Shown here piece after piece: positions 1-5,180 of a stretch of 5,341 nt of DNA (within the stretch, counting starts at the first letter, position 1; every line of letters begins with the position of its first letter). Under the pieces are notes generated by a model. The model was not told the DNA's origin, searched no databases, and saw nothing but the letters and a program-made list of their open reading frames with translations. The position numbers were made by a program, and so were the translations under genes. The stretch is from a bacterium (GTDB lineage Bacteria; Bacillota_A; Clostridia; Lachnospirales; Lachnospiraceae). The stretch covers positions 1-5,341 of the forward strand of contig SFQZ01000147.1 of NCBI GenBank assembly GCA_004562915.1. The letters run 5' to 3'.

Positions 1-9
1 ATTTATAAT

Positions 10-1149
10 TTACAGGATAATCGTCGGAGAAGCTCCGTAGCGTCCTTCCAGATATTGCTTAAAATATGTTTCATCTTTACGTACTTTTTCCCCATTTTCC
101 TTTAAAAACAGAGCCAGAGTGTAGAGAGAAGAGGCGCCTTCCTGGTCTTTGGAAACCAGCCACAGTTCATCACGGCGAAAGATATTGTTATTCATATTGG
201 AGTTTTCGTGGGTGGCTGCAATAAGCTGAGCTCCCTCAGTATCTGTTTTTGGTGTGGAAAGCAGTCGGTAAAGATATCCTACAGCTTTTGGATGCAGATG
301 GATTTCCGGATCGTCTGCAAGGATTAATGTATGATTTTCCATAGCCTGAATGATGCAGGCAAGAAGACACAGGAGCTGGCGGGTTCCGACAGATTCCTCT
401 TCCCAGGTAAGATCTGCTTGATGATTCTGCTGTGAATGAGTCAGAAGGATACTTTCATCGGCAAGATAAATATTAGTGATATCCAGATTAAGAGCCGGAA
501 GATGAGACAGCAATCCGGCCTTCAGAGTGTGGGATTTTATCACAGAGACGAGAAGATCCTGTTTTATCTGGTGACCGGAAAAGAAAGTTATATTTTTAAA
601 AAAGCGGATGATGGATGTAATCTCACGGTCTGTCTTACTGATTCCCAGAAAATAGAGGAGAGGAACGGAATCTTCCAGACGGGAGACATCTGTCTGTCCC
701 CAGGTTTCGCACAAAAAGACCCCATCACTGTCTCTGTCAATCAGAACATCAAATGTGTTTTCCGTCAGATCTCGTCCAAACAGGTTTTCTTCCGTCACGA
801 TCTGCTCTTGTATTTTTAACTGATATTCGTATTCTCTGGTGCCAATCCGGAACAAAATATCAAATTCGACAGGTTTTTTCCGCCCGTCAGGGTCAAAACA
901 GAAACAGGGATGAAATTCTTTTACAGAAGGAGCATCAAGAATCAGACTTCTGAGATCCCAAAGTCCTTTCAGTAAATTACTTTTACCGCAGCCGTTTGGT
1001 CCATAAACAGCTGCCAGGGGAAGAATTCCCATATTGTCAGAACTGCGGTAAAGATGCTCAGGAAATTCAGTGATCTTTGCTTCAGACAGATCAAGAACAG
1101 CAGTATTTTTAAAATTACGATAATTTGTTAATGAAAATTGAATCAGCAT
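10..1149 (-). CDS. AAA15-family ATPase (COG1106-like), possible defence-type ATPase
   Basis: A 379-residue soluble P-loop ATPase of the AAA15/RloB-associated type (RecF/SMC/ABC-like fold). The N-terminus (FSLTNYRNFKN, 5-15) is the usual opening strand of this family. Walker A is GPNGCGKS at 50-57. A signature-like EEESVGTRQ lies at 250-258. Walker B is LILADDPEIHLHP at 275-287, and an H-loop-like ATHE lies at 312-315 (His314). The tail, with RRDELWLVSKD and YLEGRYGASP, is characteristic of the family. Asp280 occupies the place normally held by the catalytic Glu, which may slow hydrolysis. The chosen ATG has GGAGGAG five bases upstream; an in-frame ATG six codons earlier (1167) lies upstream of that Shine-Dalgarno. 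At 379 residues it is somewhat shorter than the roughly 400-430 I expect for relatives. Some relatives (PARIS AriA, ATPases paired with RloB) act in phage defence with an effector gene next door; any downstream partner would lie beyond the left edge. The family is secure; the function is not. Confidence 0.85.
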   Translation of the reverse strand: MLIQFSLTNYRNFKNTAVLDLSEAKITEFPEHLYRSSDNMGILPLAAVYGPNGCGKSNLLKGLWDLRSLILDAPSVKEFHPCFCFDPDGRKKPVEFDILFRIGTREYEYQLKIQEQIVTEENLFGRDLTENTFDVLIDRDSDGVFLCETWGQTDVSRLEDSVPLLYFLGISKTDREITSIIRFFKNITFFSGHQIKQDLLVSVIKSHTLKAGLLSHLPALNLDITNIYLADESILLTHSQQNHQADLTWEEESVGTRQLLCLLACIIQAMENHTLILADDPEIHLHPKAVGYLYRLLSTPKTDTEGAQLIAATHENSNMNNNIFRRDELWLVSKDQEGASSLYTLALFLKENGEKVRKDETYFKQYLEGRYGASPTIIL

Positions 1150-1154
1150 GGTAT

Positions 1155-1161
1155 CTCCTCC
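1155..1161 (-). promoter_or_regulatory. Ribosome binding site fixing the ATPase start
   Basis: GGAGGAG on the minus strand lies five bases before the ATG at 1149. It settles the start against the earlier in-frame ATG at 1167, which would place this site inside the coding region. Confidence 0.85.
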
Positions 1162-1205
1162 ATTCATTTGTATACATTAAAGCTTTCTGTAATGTAGTCA
1201 AGTTT

Positions 1206-1235
1206 ATTATATCATAAGAGTATTGTGAAATACAA
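1206..1235 (-). promoter_or_regulatory. Extended -10 promoter for the AAA15 ATPase
   Basis: On the minus strand, TGATATAAT (1214-1206) is a perfect extended -10 (TGN-TATAAT). An 18-base spacer separates it from TTGTAT (1235-1230), which matches the -35 consensus only in its first three bases; the extended -10 could compensate. Transcription would start about 50 bases before the ATPase start codon, so the ATPase can be expressed independently of the PRC-barrel gene upstream. A second TTGACT hexamer (minus strand, around 1203-1198) has no well-spaced -10. Confidence 0.6.
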
Positions 1236-1237
1236 TA
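1221..1237. promoter_or_regulatory. 17-bp palindrome over the -35, candidate operator
   Basis: TATTGT-N5-ACAATA is a perfect inverted repeat with 6-bp half-sites. It covers the -35 hexamer and part of the spacer of the ATPase promoter, a usual position for a repressor of the helix-turn-helix dimer type. No regulator is identified, and a short AT-rich palindrome can occur by chance. Confidence 0.35.
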
Positions 1238-1243
1238 AACAAC

Positions 1244-1256
1244 GAGATTTTATCTC
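1244..1256 (-). terminator. Weak hairpin after the PRC-barrel gene
   Basis: A 5-bp perfect stem with a 3-base loop (GAGAT-aaa-ATCTC on the minus strand) lies just after the stop codon of the PRC-barrel gene. It is followed by the loosely U-rich GTTGTTTATTG. The stem is short and AT-rich, so termination would be partial at best. Confidence 0.25.
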
Positions 1257-1262
1257 ACATTA

Positions 1263-1517
1263 TTATAGCTTTTTTAGGCATTTGTCTTCTTCGATACTTA
1301 CAAGAATGATATCATCTCCAATCTGACAGATGCATTCCCAGGGAATACAAAATTCACAGTCTCTTCCAAAAAAGCCCCAGAAACGTCCCGGGCCGGGTAC
1401 AATCAGCTGTGTAATCTGTCCGGTCTTGCAGTCAAATTCCACATCAACAGGACACCCCATACTTTTACATGTACATGAATTAATAATCTCCTTTTGCTTC
1501 AATTCAAAAACACGCAC
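1263..1517 (-). CDS. YlmC/YmxH-family PRC-barrel sporulation protein, cysteine-rich
   Basis: An 84-residue single-domain PRC-barrel protein. The family pattern is clear: a start followed by EL-x-QKEIIN, then the strand pair around DVEFDCKTGQI (25-35), the hallmark LIVPGPGRFWGFFGRD (38-53), and IPWECICQIGDDIILV (58-73). In spore-formers this family usually sits near sigG and nrdR and is described as sporulation-related, but its biochemical role is unknown. I chose the GTG at 1517 because GGAGG lies six bases before it and the family N-terminus (MRxxEL) then aligns. A TTG six codons upstream would place the Shine-Dalgarno inside the gene. Nine of 84 residues are Cys (15, 17, 22, 30, 54, 57, 62, 64, 80), including two CxC pairs and a CxxC, which hints at metal binding or redox chemistry. 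It is divergent from nrdR, whereas the two are typically codirectional in related genomes. Confidence 0.87.
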   Translation of the reverse strand: MRVFELKQKEIINSCTCKSMGCPVDVEFDCKTGQITQLIVPGPGRFWGFFGRDCEFCIPWECICQIGDDIILVSIEEDKCLKKL

Positions 1518-1523
1518 TAAAAT

Positions 1524-1528
1524 CCTCC
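1524..1528 (-). promoter_or_regulatory. Ribosome binding site supporting the GTG start
   Basis: GGAGG on the minus strand ends six bases before the GTG at 1517. It decides in favour of GTG over the in-frame TTG at 1535. Confidence 0.8.
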
Positions 1529-1558
1529 GATCCAATCTGACCTTTTGCTTCTTGTCAC

Positions 1559-1564
1559 ATTATA
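1559..1564 (-). promoter_or_regulatory. Candidate -10 for the PRC-barrel gene
   Basis: On the minus strand a perfect TATAAT lies about 40 bases before the GTG start. The best hexamer at 17-base spacing is TCAAGA (1587-1582), a poor -35 that overlaps the nrdR -35 on the other strand. The overlapping string CATATAA also resembles a forespore sigma -10, but I see no matching -35, so the sigma factor is undecided. Confidence 0.35.
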
Positions 1565-1583
1565 TGAAATGCAGATAAATTTC

Positions 1584-1613
1584 TTGACGTAAGATTTGTG
1601 ATTATATTATAGT
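1584..1613 (+). promoter_or_regulatory. Promoter for nrdR
   Basis: TTGACG (1584-1589) and TATAGT (1608-1613) are separated by 18 bases. Each matches the vegetative consensus in five of six positions. TATTAT at 1605-1610 is an alternative -10 with a 15-base spacer. The start point would be about 45 bases before the nrdR ATG. Confidence 0.6.
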
Positions 1614-1664
1614 AAAAAAAGAAAAATACGTGATCTAAAATAAGAGAAAGGCTAGGTAAATACA

Positions 1665-2114
1665 ATGAAATGTCCATATTGTAATCAGGATAATACAAGA
1701 GTTGTGGATTCCAGACCGGTGGATGATAATACAGCGATTCGGCGGCGCAGAATGTGCGATGGGTGTGGAAAACGATTTACAACGTATGAGAAAGTGGAGA
1801 CGATTCCTCTGATTGTTATTAAAAAAGATCAGAACAGAGAGCAGTATGATCGTTCTAAAATCGAAGCAGGAGTCCTTCGGGCGTGTCATAAACGACCGGT
1901 ATCTGCGGAACAGATTCATGAACTTGTTGATTCTGTGGAGACAGAATTATTTAATAGGGAAGAGAGAGAGATTCCCAGCTGTGTGATCGGGGAAATCGTT
2001 ATGGATAAACTGAAAGATTTGGAAGCAGTGGCTTATGTAAGATTTGCTTCCGTTTACCGGGAATTTAAAGATGTCAATACCTTCATGGATGAATTGAAAA
2101 AAATGTTGAATTGA
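1665..2114 (+). CDS. nrdR: Transcriptional repressor NrdR
   Basis: This 149-residue protein is the usual length for NrdR, the nucleotide-sensing repressor that binds NrdR boxes upstream of ribonucleotide reductase operons. The N-terminal zinc ribbon is intact: MKCPYC with Cys3 and Cys6, then MCDGCGKRFTTYE with Cys31 and Cys34. The intervening SRP and basic IRRRR stretch (25-29) are typical of the DNA-binding half. The ATP-cone domain runs from about residue 47 to 139, with the recognisable YDRSKIEAGVLRACHKRPV (61-79) and AYVRFASVYREF. The conserved KRDGRRE segment reads KKDQNRE here, a mild deviation. The Shine-Dalgarno is weak (AAAGG 13 bases or AGG 8 bases upstream), but the family start is unambiguous. 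No ribonucleotide reductase gene is in the window, so its targets are elsewhere. Stop is TGA. Confidence 0.97.
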   Translation: MKCPYCNQDNTRVVDSRPVDDNTAIRRRRMCDGCGKRFTTYEKVETIPLIVIKKDQNREQYDRSKIEAGVLRACHKRPVSAEQIHELVDSVETELFNREEREIPSCVIGEIVMDKLKDLEAVAYVRFASVYREFKDVNTFMDELKKMLN

Positions 2115-2155
2115 TTGTTACCATGGATTCGTAAAAAGATGTCAAAAGTAACAAT
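2114..2155. repeat. 8-bp inverted repeat between nrdR and the importer promoter
   Basis: ATTGTTAC (2114-2121) and GTAACAAT (2148-2155) form a perfect inverted repeat spaced by 26 bases. It begins at the last base of the nrdR stop and ends six bases before the importer -35. No U-tract follows, so it is not a convincing terminator. It could be a spaced operator pair or a weak mRNA 3' hairpin. Confidence 0.4.
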
Positions 2156-2161
2156 TATGAT

Positions 2162-2190
2162 TTGACAAATTGGCAGTTATGAGATACAAT
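2162..2190 (+). promoter_or_regulatory. Strong vegetative promoter for the importer operon
   Basis: A perfect TTGACA (2162-2167), an exact 17-base spacer and TACAAT (2185-2190) give 11 of 12 consensus matches. The start point would fall near 2197, giving a leader of about 54 bases. That is too short to contain a T-box or another large riboswitch. Confidence 0.85.
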
Positions 2191-2209
2191 TTGTACATTA
2201 CATGGCAAT

Positions 2210-2225
2210 TTAAAGCGTTAAAGCG
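2210..2225 (+). repeat. Tandem octamer in the importer 5' leader
   Basis: TTAAAGCG occurs twice in direct tandem, 15 bases before the ribosome binding site. It lies inside the predicted transcribed leader. It might be a protein-binding element on DNA or RNA, or simple slippage duplication. Confidence 0.4.
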
Positions 2226-2250
2226 ATGCCATAGAGATAGGAGAGATAGT

Positions 2251-3321
2251 ATGAAAAAGATAATTGCAATCCTGACAGCCATGATGCTGACAGCATCCAT
2301 GGCAGCTTGCGGTTCTTCTGATGCAAAGGATACGGCTGATACATCTGCAAGTGAAGAAACTACCGCAGAAGAAACTACAGAGGAAACCGAAGAAGAAGAC
2401 ACAGAAGAGTCAGCAGACGATGTTGCTGAGGATGGAAAAGTATACAGCATTGGTATCTGCCAGCTGGTTCAGCACGAGGCACTTGATGCAGCTACACAGG
2501 GATTTAAAGATGCTCTGGTAGAAAAGCTTGGTGAAGGCAATGTGGAATTTGACGAGCAGAACGCTTCCGGTGATTCTGCAACATGTGCTACCATCATCAA
2601 TCAGTTCGTATCTTCAGATGTAGATCTGATCCTGGCAAATGCTACACCGGCACTGCAGGCAGCAGCAGCAGGTACTGCTGATATTCCGATTCTCGGAACA
2701 TCTGTAACAGATTATGCTACAGCACTGGAAATTGATGACTGGACAGGTGTAACAGGAAAAAATATTTCCGGAACAAGTGATCTGGCACCTTTGTCAGAGC
2801 AGGCAGCTATGTTGAATGAGTTGTTCCCGGATGCAAAGAATGTTGGTATCCTGTACTGCTCAGCTGAAGCAAATTCTGTATATCAGGCAACTACGATCCG
2901 TGCTTCCCTGGAAGAGCTGGGATATACCTGTACAGATTACACATTTACAGATTCCAATGATATCGCATCTGTGACAACCAATGCAGCAGCAGACAGTGAT
3001 GTTATTTATATCCCGACTGATAACACAGCAGCATCCAACACAGAAGTTATTAACAATGTATGTCTGCCGGCAGGTGTTCCGATCATCGCAGGTGAAGAAG
3101 GAATCTGCTCCGGATGTGGTGTTGCAACACTTTCTATCAGCTATTATGATATCGGATACAAAGCTGGTGAAATGGGATATGATATCCTTGTAAATGGTGC
3201 TGATATCAGTACAATGGAAGTTGCATCTGCAGAAAATGTTACAAAGAAATATGACGCAGACAGATGTGCAGAACTGAATATTGAGATTCCGGAAGATTAC
3301 GAAGCTATCGCAAAAGAGTAA
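2251..3321 (+). CDS. trpX: TrpX-family ABC transporter substrate-binding lipoprotein
   Basis: A 356-residue extracytoplasmic ligand receptor of the ABC_sub_bind (TrpX/DUF534) family. Residues 1-19 are a lipoprotein signal peptide (KK then a hydrophobic core), with the lipobox-like SMAAC placing the lipidated Cys at 20. Residues 24-61 form an Asp/Glu/Thr/Ser-rich linker with 19 acidic residues and one Lys. The two-lobed domain starts near 63 (KVYSIGICQLVQHEAL). Family motifs include DEQNASGD (101-108), a periplasmic-type LILANATPALQ (126-136), NISGTSDLAP (171-180), VGILYCSAEANS (198-209), IYIPTDNTAASN (252-263), and AGEEGICSGCG through SYYDIGYKAG (279-304). Family members are linked to tryptophan or other aromatic amino acid uptake; the ligand here is inferred. 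The ATG at 2251 was chosen for the AGGAGAG five bases ahead of it and for the signal peptide; the 27-codon in-frame extension overlaps the promoter. First gene of the operon, followed by a strong hairpin before the permease. Confidence 0.9.
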   Translation: MKKIIAILTAMMLTASMAACGSSDAKDTADTSASEETTAEETTEETEEEDTEESADDVAEDGKVYSIGICQLVQHEALDAATQGFKDALVEKLGEGNVEFDEQNASGDSATCATIINQFVSSDVDLILANATPALQAAAAGTADIPILGTSVTDYATALEIDDWTGVTGKNISGTSDLAPLSEQAAMLNELFPDAKNVGILYCSAEANSVYQATTIRASLEELGYTCTDYTFTDSNDIASVTTNAAADSDVIYIPTDNTAASNTEVINNVCLPAGVPIIAGEEGICSGCGVATLSISYYDIGYKAGEMGYDILVNGADISTMEVASAENVTKKYDADRCAELNIEIPEDYEAIAKE

Positions 3322-3329
3322 TAGAATAA

Positions 3330-3344
3330 GCAGACAGTGTCTGC
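3330..3344 (+). other. Small hairpin after the binding-protein gene
   Basis: GCAGAC-AGT-GTCTGC forms a 6-bp perfect stem eight bases after the stop codon. Its 3' side overlaps TGCCG (3342-3346), which can alternatively pair with CGGCA (3354-3358) inside the 5' arm of the large hairpin downstream. Confidence 0.45.
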
Positions 3345-3350
3345 CGGATA

Positions 3351-3384
3351 AGGCGGCAAAAGGGAAAATTCCCTTTTGCCGCCT
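3351..3384 (+). terminator. Intercistronic 16-bp hairpin (partial terminator or mRNA stabiliser)
   Basis: A perfect 16-bp inverted repeat with a nominal AA loop (realistically 15 bp with a 4-base loop) runs from AGGCGGC to GCCGCCT. It is followed by TTCGTACTATATTT rather than a clean U-tract, so readthrough is expected. It lies between the binding-protein and permease genes, 16 bases before the permease Shine-Dalgarno. Such hairpins in importer operons typically protect the upstream message or limit downstream transcription so that the binding protein is made in excess. The sequence does not tell which. Confidence 0.6.
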
Positions 3385-3400
3385 TTCGTACTATATTTAC

Positions 3401-3406
3401 AGGAGG
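3401..3406 (+). promoter_or_regulatory. Ribosome binding site fixing the permease GTG start
   Basis: A full AGGAGG lies seven bases before the GTG at 3414. The family N-terminus begins shortly after, with no better ATG nearby. Confidence 0.85.
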
Positions 3407-3413
3407 AAGAATC

Positions 3414-4340
3414 GTGGAGATTGTAAAACTTTTTAATGCGCTGCCGGGGGCATGCGCCCAGGGATTGATCTGGGGAATTATGGCGATCGGGGTTTATATT
3501 ACATACAAAATTCTTGATCTTGCTGACCTTACCGTAGATGGTACCATGTGTACGGGAGGGGCCGTCTGTATTATGATGATGCTGAACGGACACTCTGTGG
3601 GAGCAGCATTGCTCTGTGCATTTATCGCAGGTATGCTGGCAGGTCTTGCTACGGGAATTCTGCATACCACTATGAAAATTCCAGCTATTTTAGCTGGTAT
3701 TCTTACACAGTTGGGATTGTATTCGATTAATCTGAGAATTATGGATAATAAAGCAAATCAGGCGATCAGTGTTGACAAGTATGATCTGCTGGTTTCTCTT
3801 AGATATATCAAAGGAGTGCCATTTTACAAGAATACAATTGTGATCGTTGCGGTTGTTATCCTGATTGTGATTGCAATTTTATACTGGTTCTTCGGTACGG
3901 AACTGGGATGTGCGGTTCGATCAACCGGATGTAATGAAAAGATGGCCTGTGCGCAGGGAATTAATACTAATTTCTGTAAAATACTGGGATTGATGATTTC
4001 CAACGGTATCGTTGCTCTGGCCAGCGGTCTTTATGCTCAGTATCAGGGATTTGCGGATGTCAATGCAGGACGTGGTGCTATCGTAATCGGGCTGGCGGCT
4101 GTTATTATCGGCGAAGTAGTGTTCGGAAAAATCGCACATAATTTTGGATTTAAACTGCTGTCAGTAGCACTGGGAGCTATTATTTATTATCTGGTACTCC
4201 AGGTAGTACTGTGGATGGGACTGAATTCCAATGATCTGAAGTTACTGTCTGCAATTGTAGTTGCAATATTCCTGGCAATTCCGGCAGTCCTTGAATCATG
4301 GAAAACAAAACGTGCCTATACAGAAGGAGGTACCCGGTAA
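3414..4340 (+). CDS. trpY: TrpY-family ABC transporter permease
   Basis: A 308-residue integral membrane protein of the BPD_transp_2 (LivH/M-like) superfamily, the channel subunit of the importer; the ABC pump is probably a homodimer. It has eight to nine hydrophobic segments, roughly at 15-35, 45-58, 62-83, 89-110, 140-162, 191-210, 222-240, 248-270 and 277-293. Family motifs are LIWGIMAIGVYITYKILDLAD (18-38) with DLTVDG (38-43), KIPAILAGILTQLGLYSINLRI (88-109), and the cytoplasmic coupling loop LGCAVRSTGCNEKMACAQGIN (164-184), which should contact the ATPase. These are followed by GLMISNGIVALASGLYAQYQGFADV (192-216) and GLAAVIIGE (226-234). The GTG start is supported by AGGAGG seven bases upstream. 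The stop TAA overlaps the ATG of the ATPase gene by one base, so the two are translationally coupled. The ligand is presumed aromatic amino acid, as for its binding protein. Confidence 0.92.
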   Translation: MEIVKLFNALPGACAQGLIWGIMAIGVYITYKILDLADLTVDGTMCTGGAVCIMMMLNGHSVGAALLCAFIAGMLAGLATGILHTTMKIPAILAGILTQLGLYSINLRIMDNKANQAISVDKYDLLVSLRYIKGVPFYKNTIVIVAVVILIVIAILYWFFGTELGCAVRSTGCNEKMACAQGINTNFCKILGLMISNGIVALASGLYAQYQGFADVNAGRGAIVIGLAAVIIGEVVFGKIAHNFGFKLLSVALGAIIYYLVLQVVLWMGLNSNDLKLLSAIVVAIFLAIPAVLESWKTKRAYTEGGTR

Positions 4341-5137
4341 TGCTGATTATAAGTAATGTGGAAAAAACCTTTAATAAAGGTACAATCAATGAGAAAAAAG
4401 CACTGAACGGTGTAAGTCTGGAATTGAAAGATGGAGATTTTGTTACTGTGATTGGTGGCAATGGTGCTGGTAAATCTACAATGCTGAATATGATTGCAGG
4501 CGTATATCCGATTGATAAAGGAAAAATTATCCTGAACGGTGAGAATATTTCACAGTGGCCGGAACATAAACGCGCAAAATTTCTTGGACGTGTTTTTCAG
4601 GATCCGATGATGGGAACTGCTGCTAATATGGAAATTCAGGAGAATATGGCGCTTGCTTACCGAAGAGGATTAAAGCGGGGACTGAAATGGGCCATCACAA
4701 AGGAAGAAAAAGCCAGATACAGAGAGTCTTTGAAAGAATTGGGATTGGGACTGGAAGATCGAATGACAAGTAAAGTTGGTCTTCTTTCCGGAGGCCAGAG
4801 ACAGGCATTGACACTTCTTATGGCATCACTGAGAAAACCGGATCTGCTTCTTTTGGATGAACATACAGCTGCACTGGATCCCAAAACTGCTGCAAAGGTA
4901 CTGGAGCTTACGGAAAAAATTATTGCTGAGCAGAATCTGACAGCTCTGATGATCACTCATAATATGAAAGACGCAATTCGTATGGGTAATCGTCTGATCA
5001 TGATGCATGAGGGGCGTATTATTTATGATGTATCGGGAGAAGAAAAGAAAAATCTGGAAGTACATCAGCTTCTCGAAAAATTTGAACAGGTCAGCGGAGA
5101 AGAATTCGCAAATGACCGAATGATGCTGGGAAATTAA
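4340..5137 (+). CDS. trpZ: TrpZ-family ABC transporter ATP-binding protein
   Basis: A 265-residue nucleotide-binding subunit that powers the importer from the cytoplasmic face. All ABC elements are present: Walker A GGNGAGKST (39-47), Q-loop VFQDPMMGT (85-93, Gln87), signature LLSGGQRQAL (148-157), Walker B LLLLDEHTAALDP (169-181, Asp173/Glu174), and H-loop MITHNM (204-209, His207). The HTAALDP that follows Walker B, in place of the common PTSALDP, is in my recollection typical of this family. The ATG at 4340 lies in a TAATG overlap with the permease stop, with AAGGAGG nine bases ahead, so the 14-codon in-frame extension into the permease gene was discarded. This is the last gene of the operon; hairpins follow from 5144. 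The catalytic residues are complete, so it should be active. Confidence 0.95.
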   Translation: MLIISNVEKTFNKGTINEKKALNGVSLELKDGDFVTVIGGNGAGKSTMLNMIAGVYPIDKGKIILNGENISQWPEHKRAKFLGRVFQDPMMGTAANMEIQENMALAYRRGLKRGLKWAITKEEKARYRESLKELGLGLEDRMTSKVGLLSGGQRQALTLLMASLRKPDLLLLDEHTAALDPKTAAKVLELTEKIIAEQNLTALMITHNMKDAIRMGNRLIMMHEGRIIYDVSGEEKKNLEVHQLLEKFEQVSGEEFANDRMMLGN

Positions 5138-5143
5138 AATAGT

Positions 5144-5180
5144 TATAAGATATCCCCGGAATTGCCGGGGATATCTTATA
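5144..5180 (+). terminator. 16-bp hairpin after the importer operon
   Basis: A perfect 16-bp stem with an AATTG loop has a CCCCGG/CCGGGG core flanked by AT-rich arms. It lies seven bases after the ATPase stop. The following bases (TTACAGG) are only weakly U-rich, though the arm after the GC core, ATATCTTATATT, could act as the U-tract. The symmetric shape would work from either strand. Confidence 0.65.

Noticed and set aside
436..953. Plus-strand open frames of 127 and 66 codons opposite the AAA15 ATPase
   Set aside because: They are antisense to a gene with clear Walker motifs, show no recognisable domain and lack a good ribosome binding site.
1330..1578. Plus-strand open frame opposite the PRC-barrel gene
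   Set aside because: Antisense to a recognised family member; the translation shows no known pattern.
1635..1919. Minus-strand open frame across the nrdR start
   Set aside because: It overlaps the zinc-ribbon and promoter region of nrdR and has no family resemblance.
2170..2250. Upstream in-frame start for the binding protein
   Set aside because: It would put the -10 and leader inside the coding region and hide the lipoprotein signal peptide; the ATG at 2251 has AGGAGAG just ahead.
2115..2250. T-box or other riboswitch before the importer
   Set aside because: No T-box core sequence is seen and the predicted leader is only about 54 bases.
2142..2450. Minus-strand Ser/Val-rich open frame
   Set aside because: It is the complement of the acidic linker codons of the binding protein; its repetitive look is a shadow of that linker.
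3297..3665. Minus-strand open frame over the intercistronic hairpin
   Set aside because: It crosses a structured noncoding gap and the permease gene, with no domain pattern; the Cys/His-rich look has no ordered zinc-finger spacing.
4298..4339. Upstream in-frame start of the ATPase inside the permease gene
   Set aside because: The family start and the AAGGAGG support the ATG at 4340; the extra 14 residues are read from permease codons in another frame.
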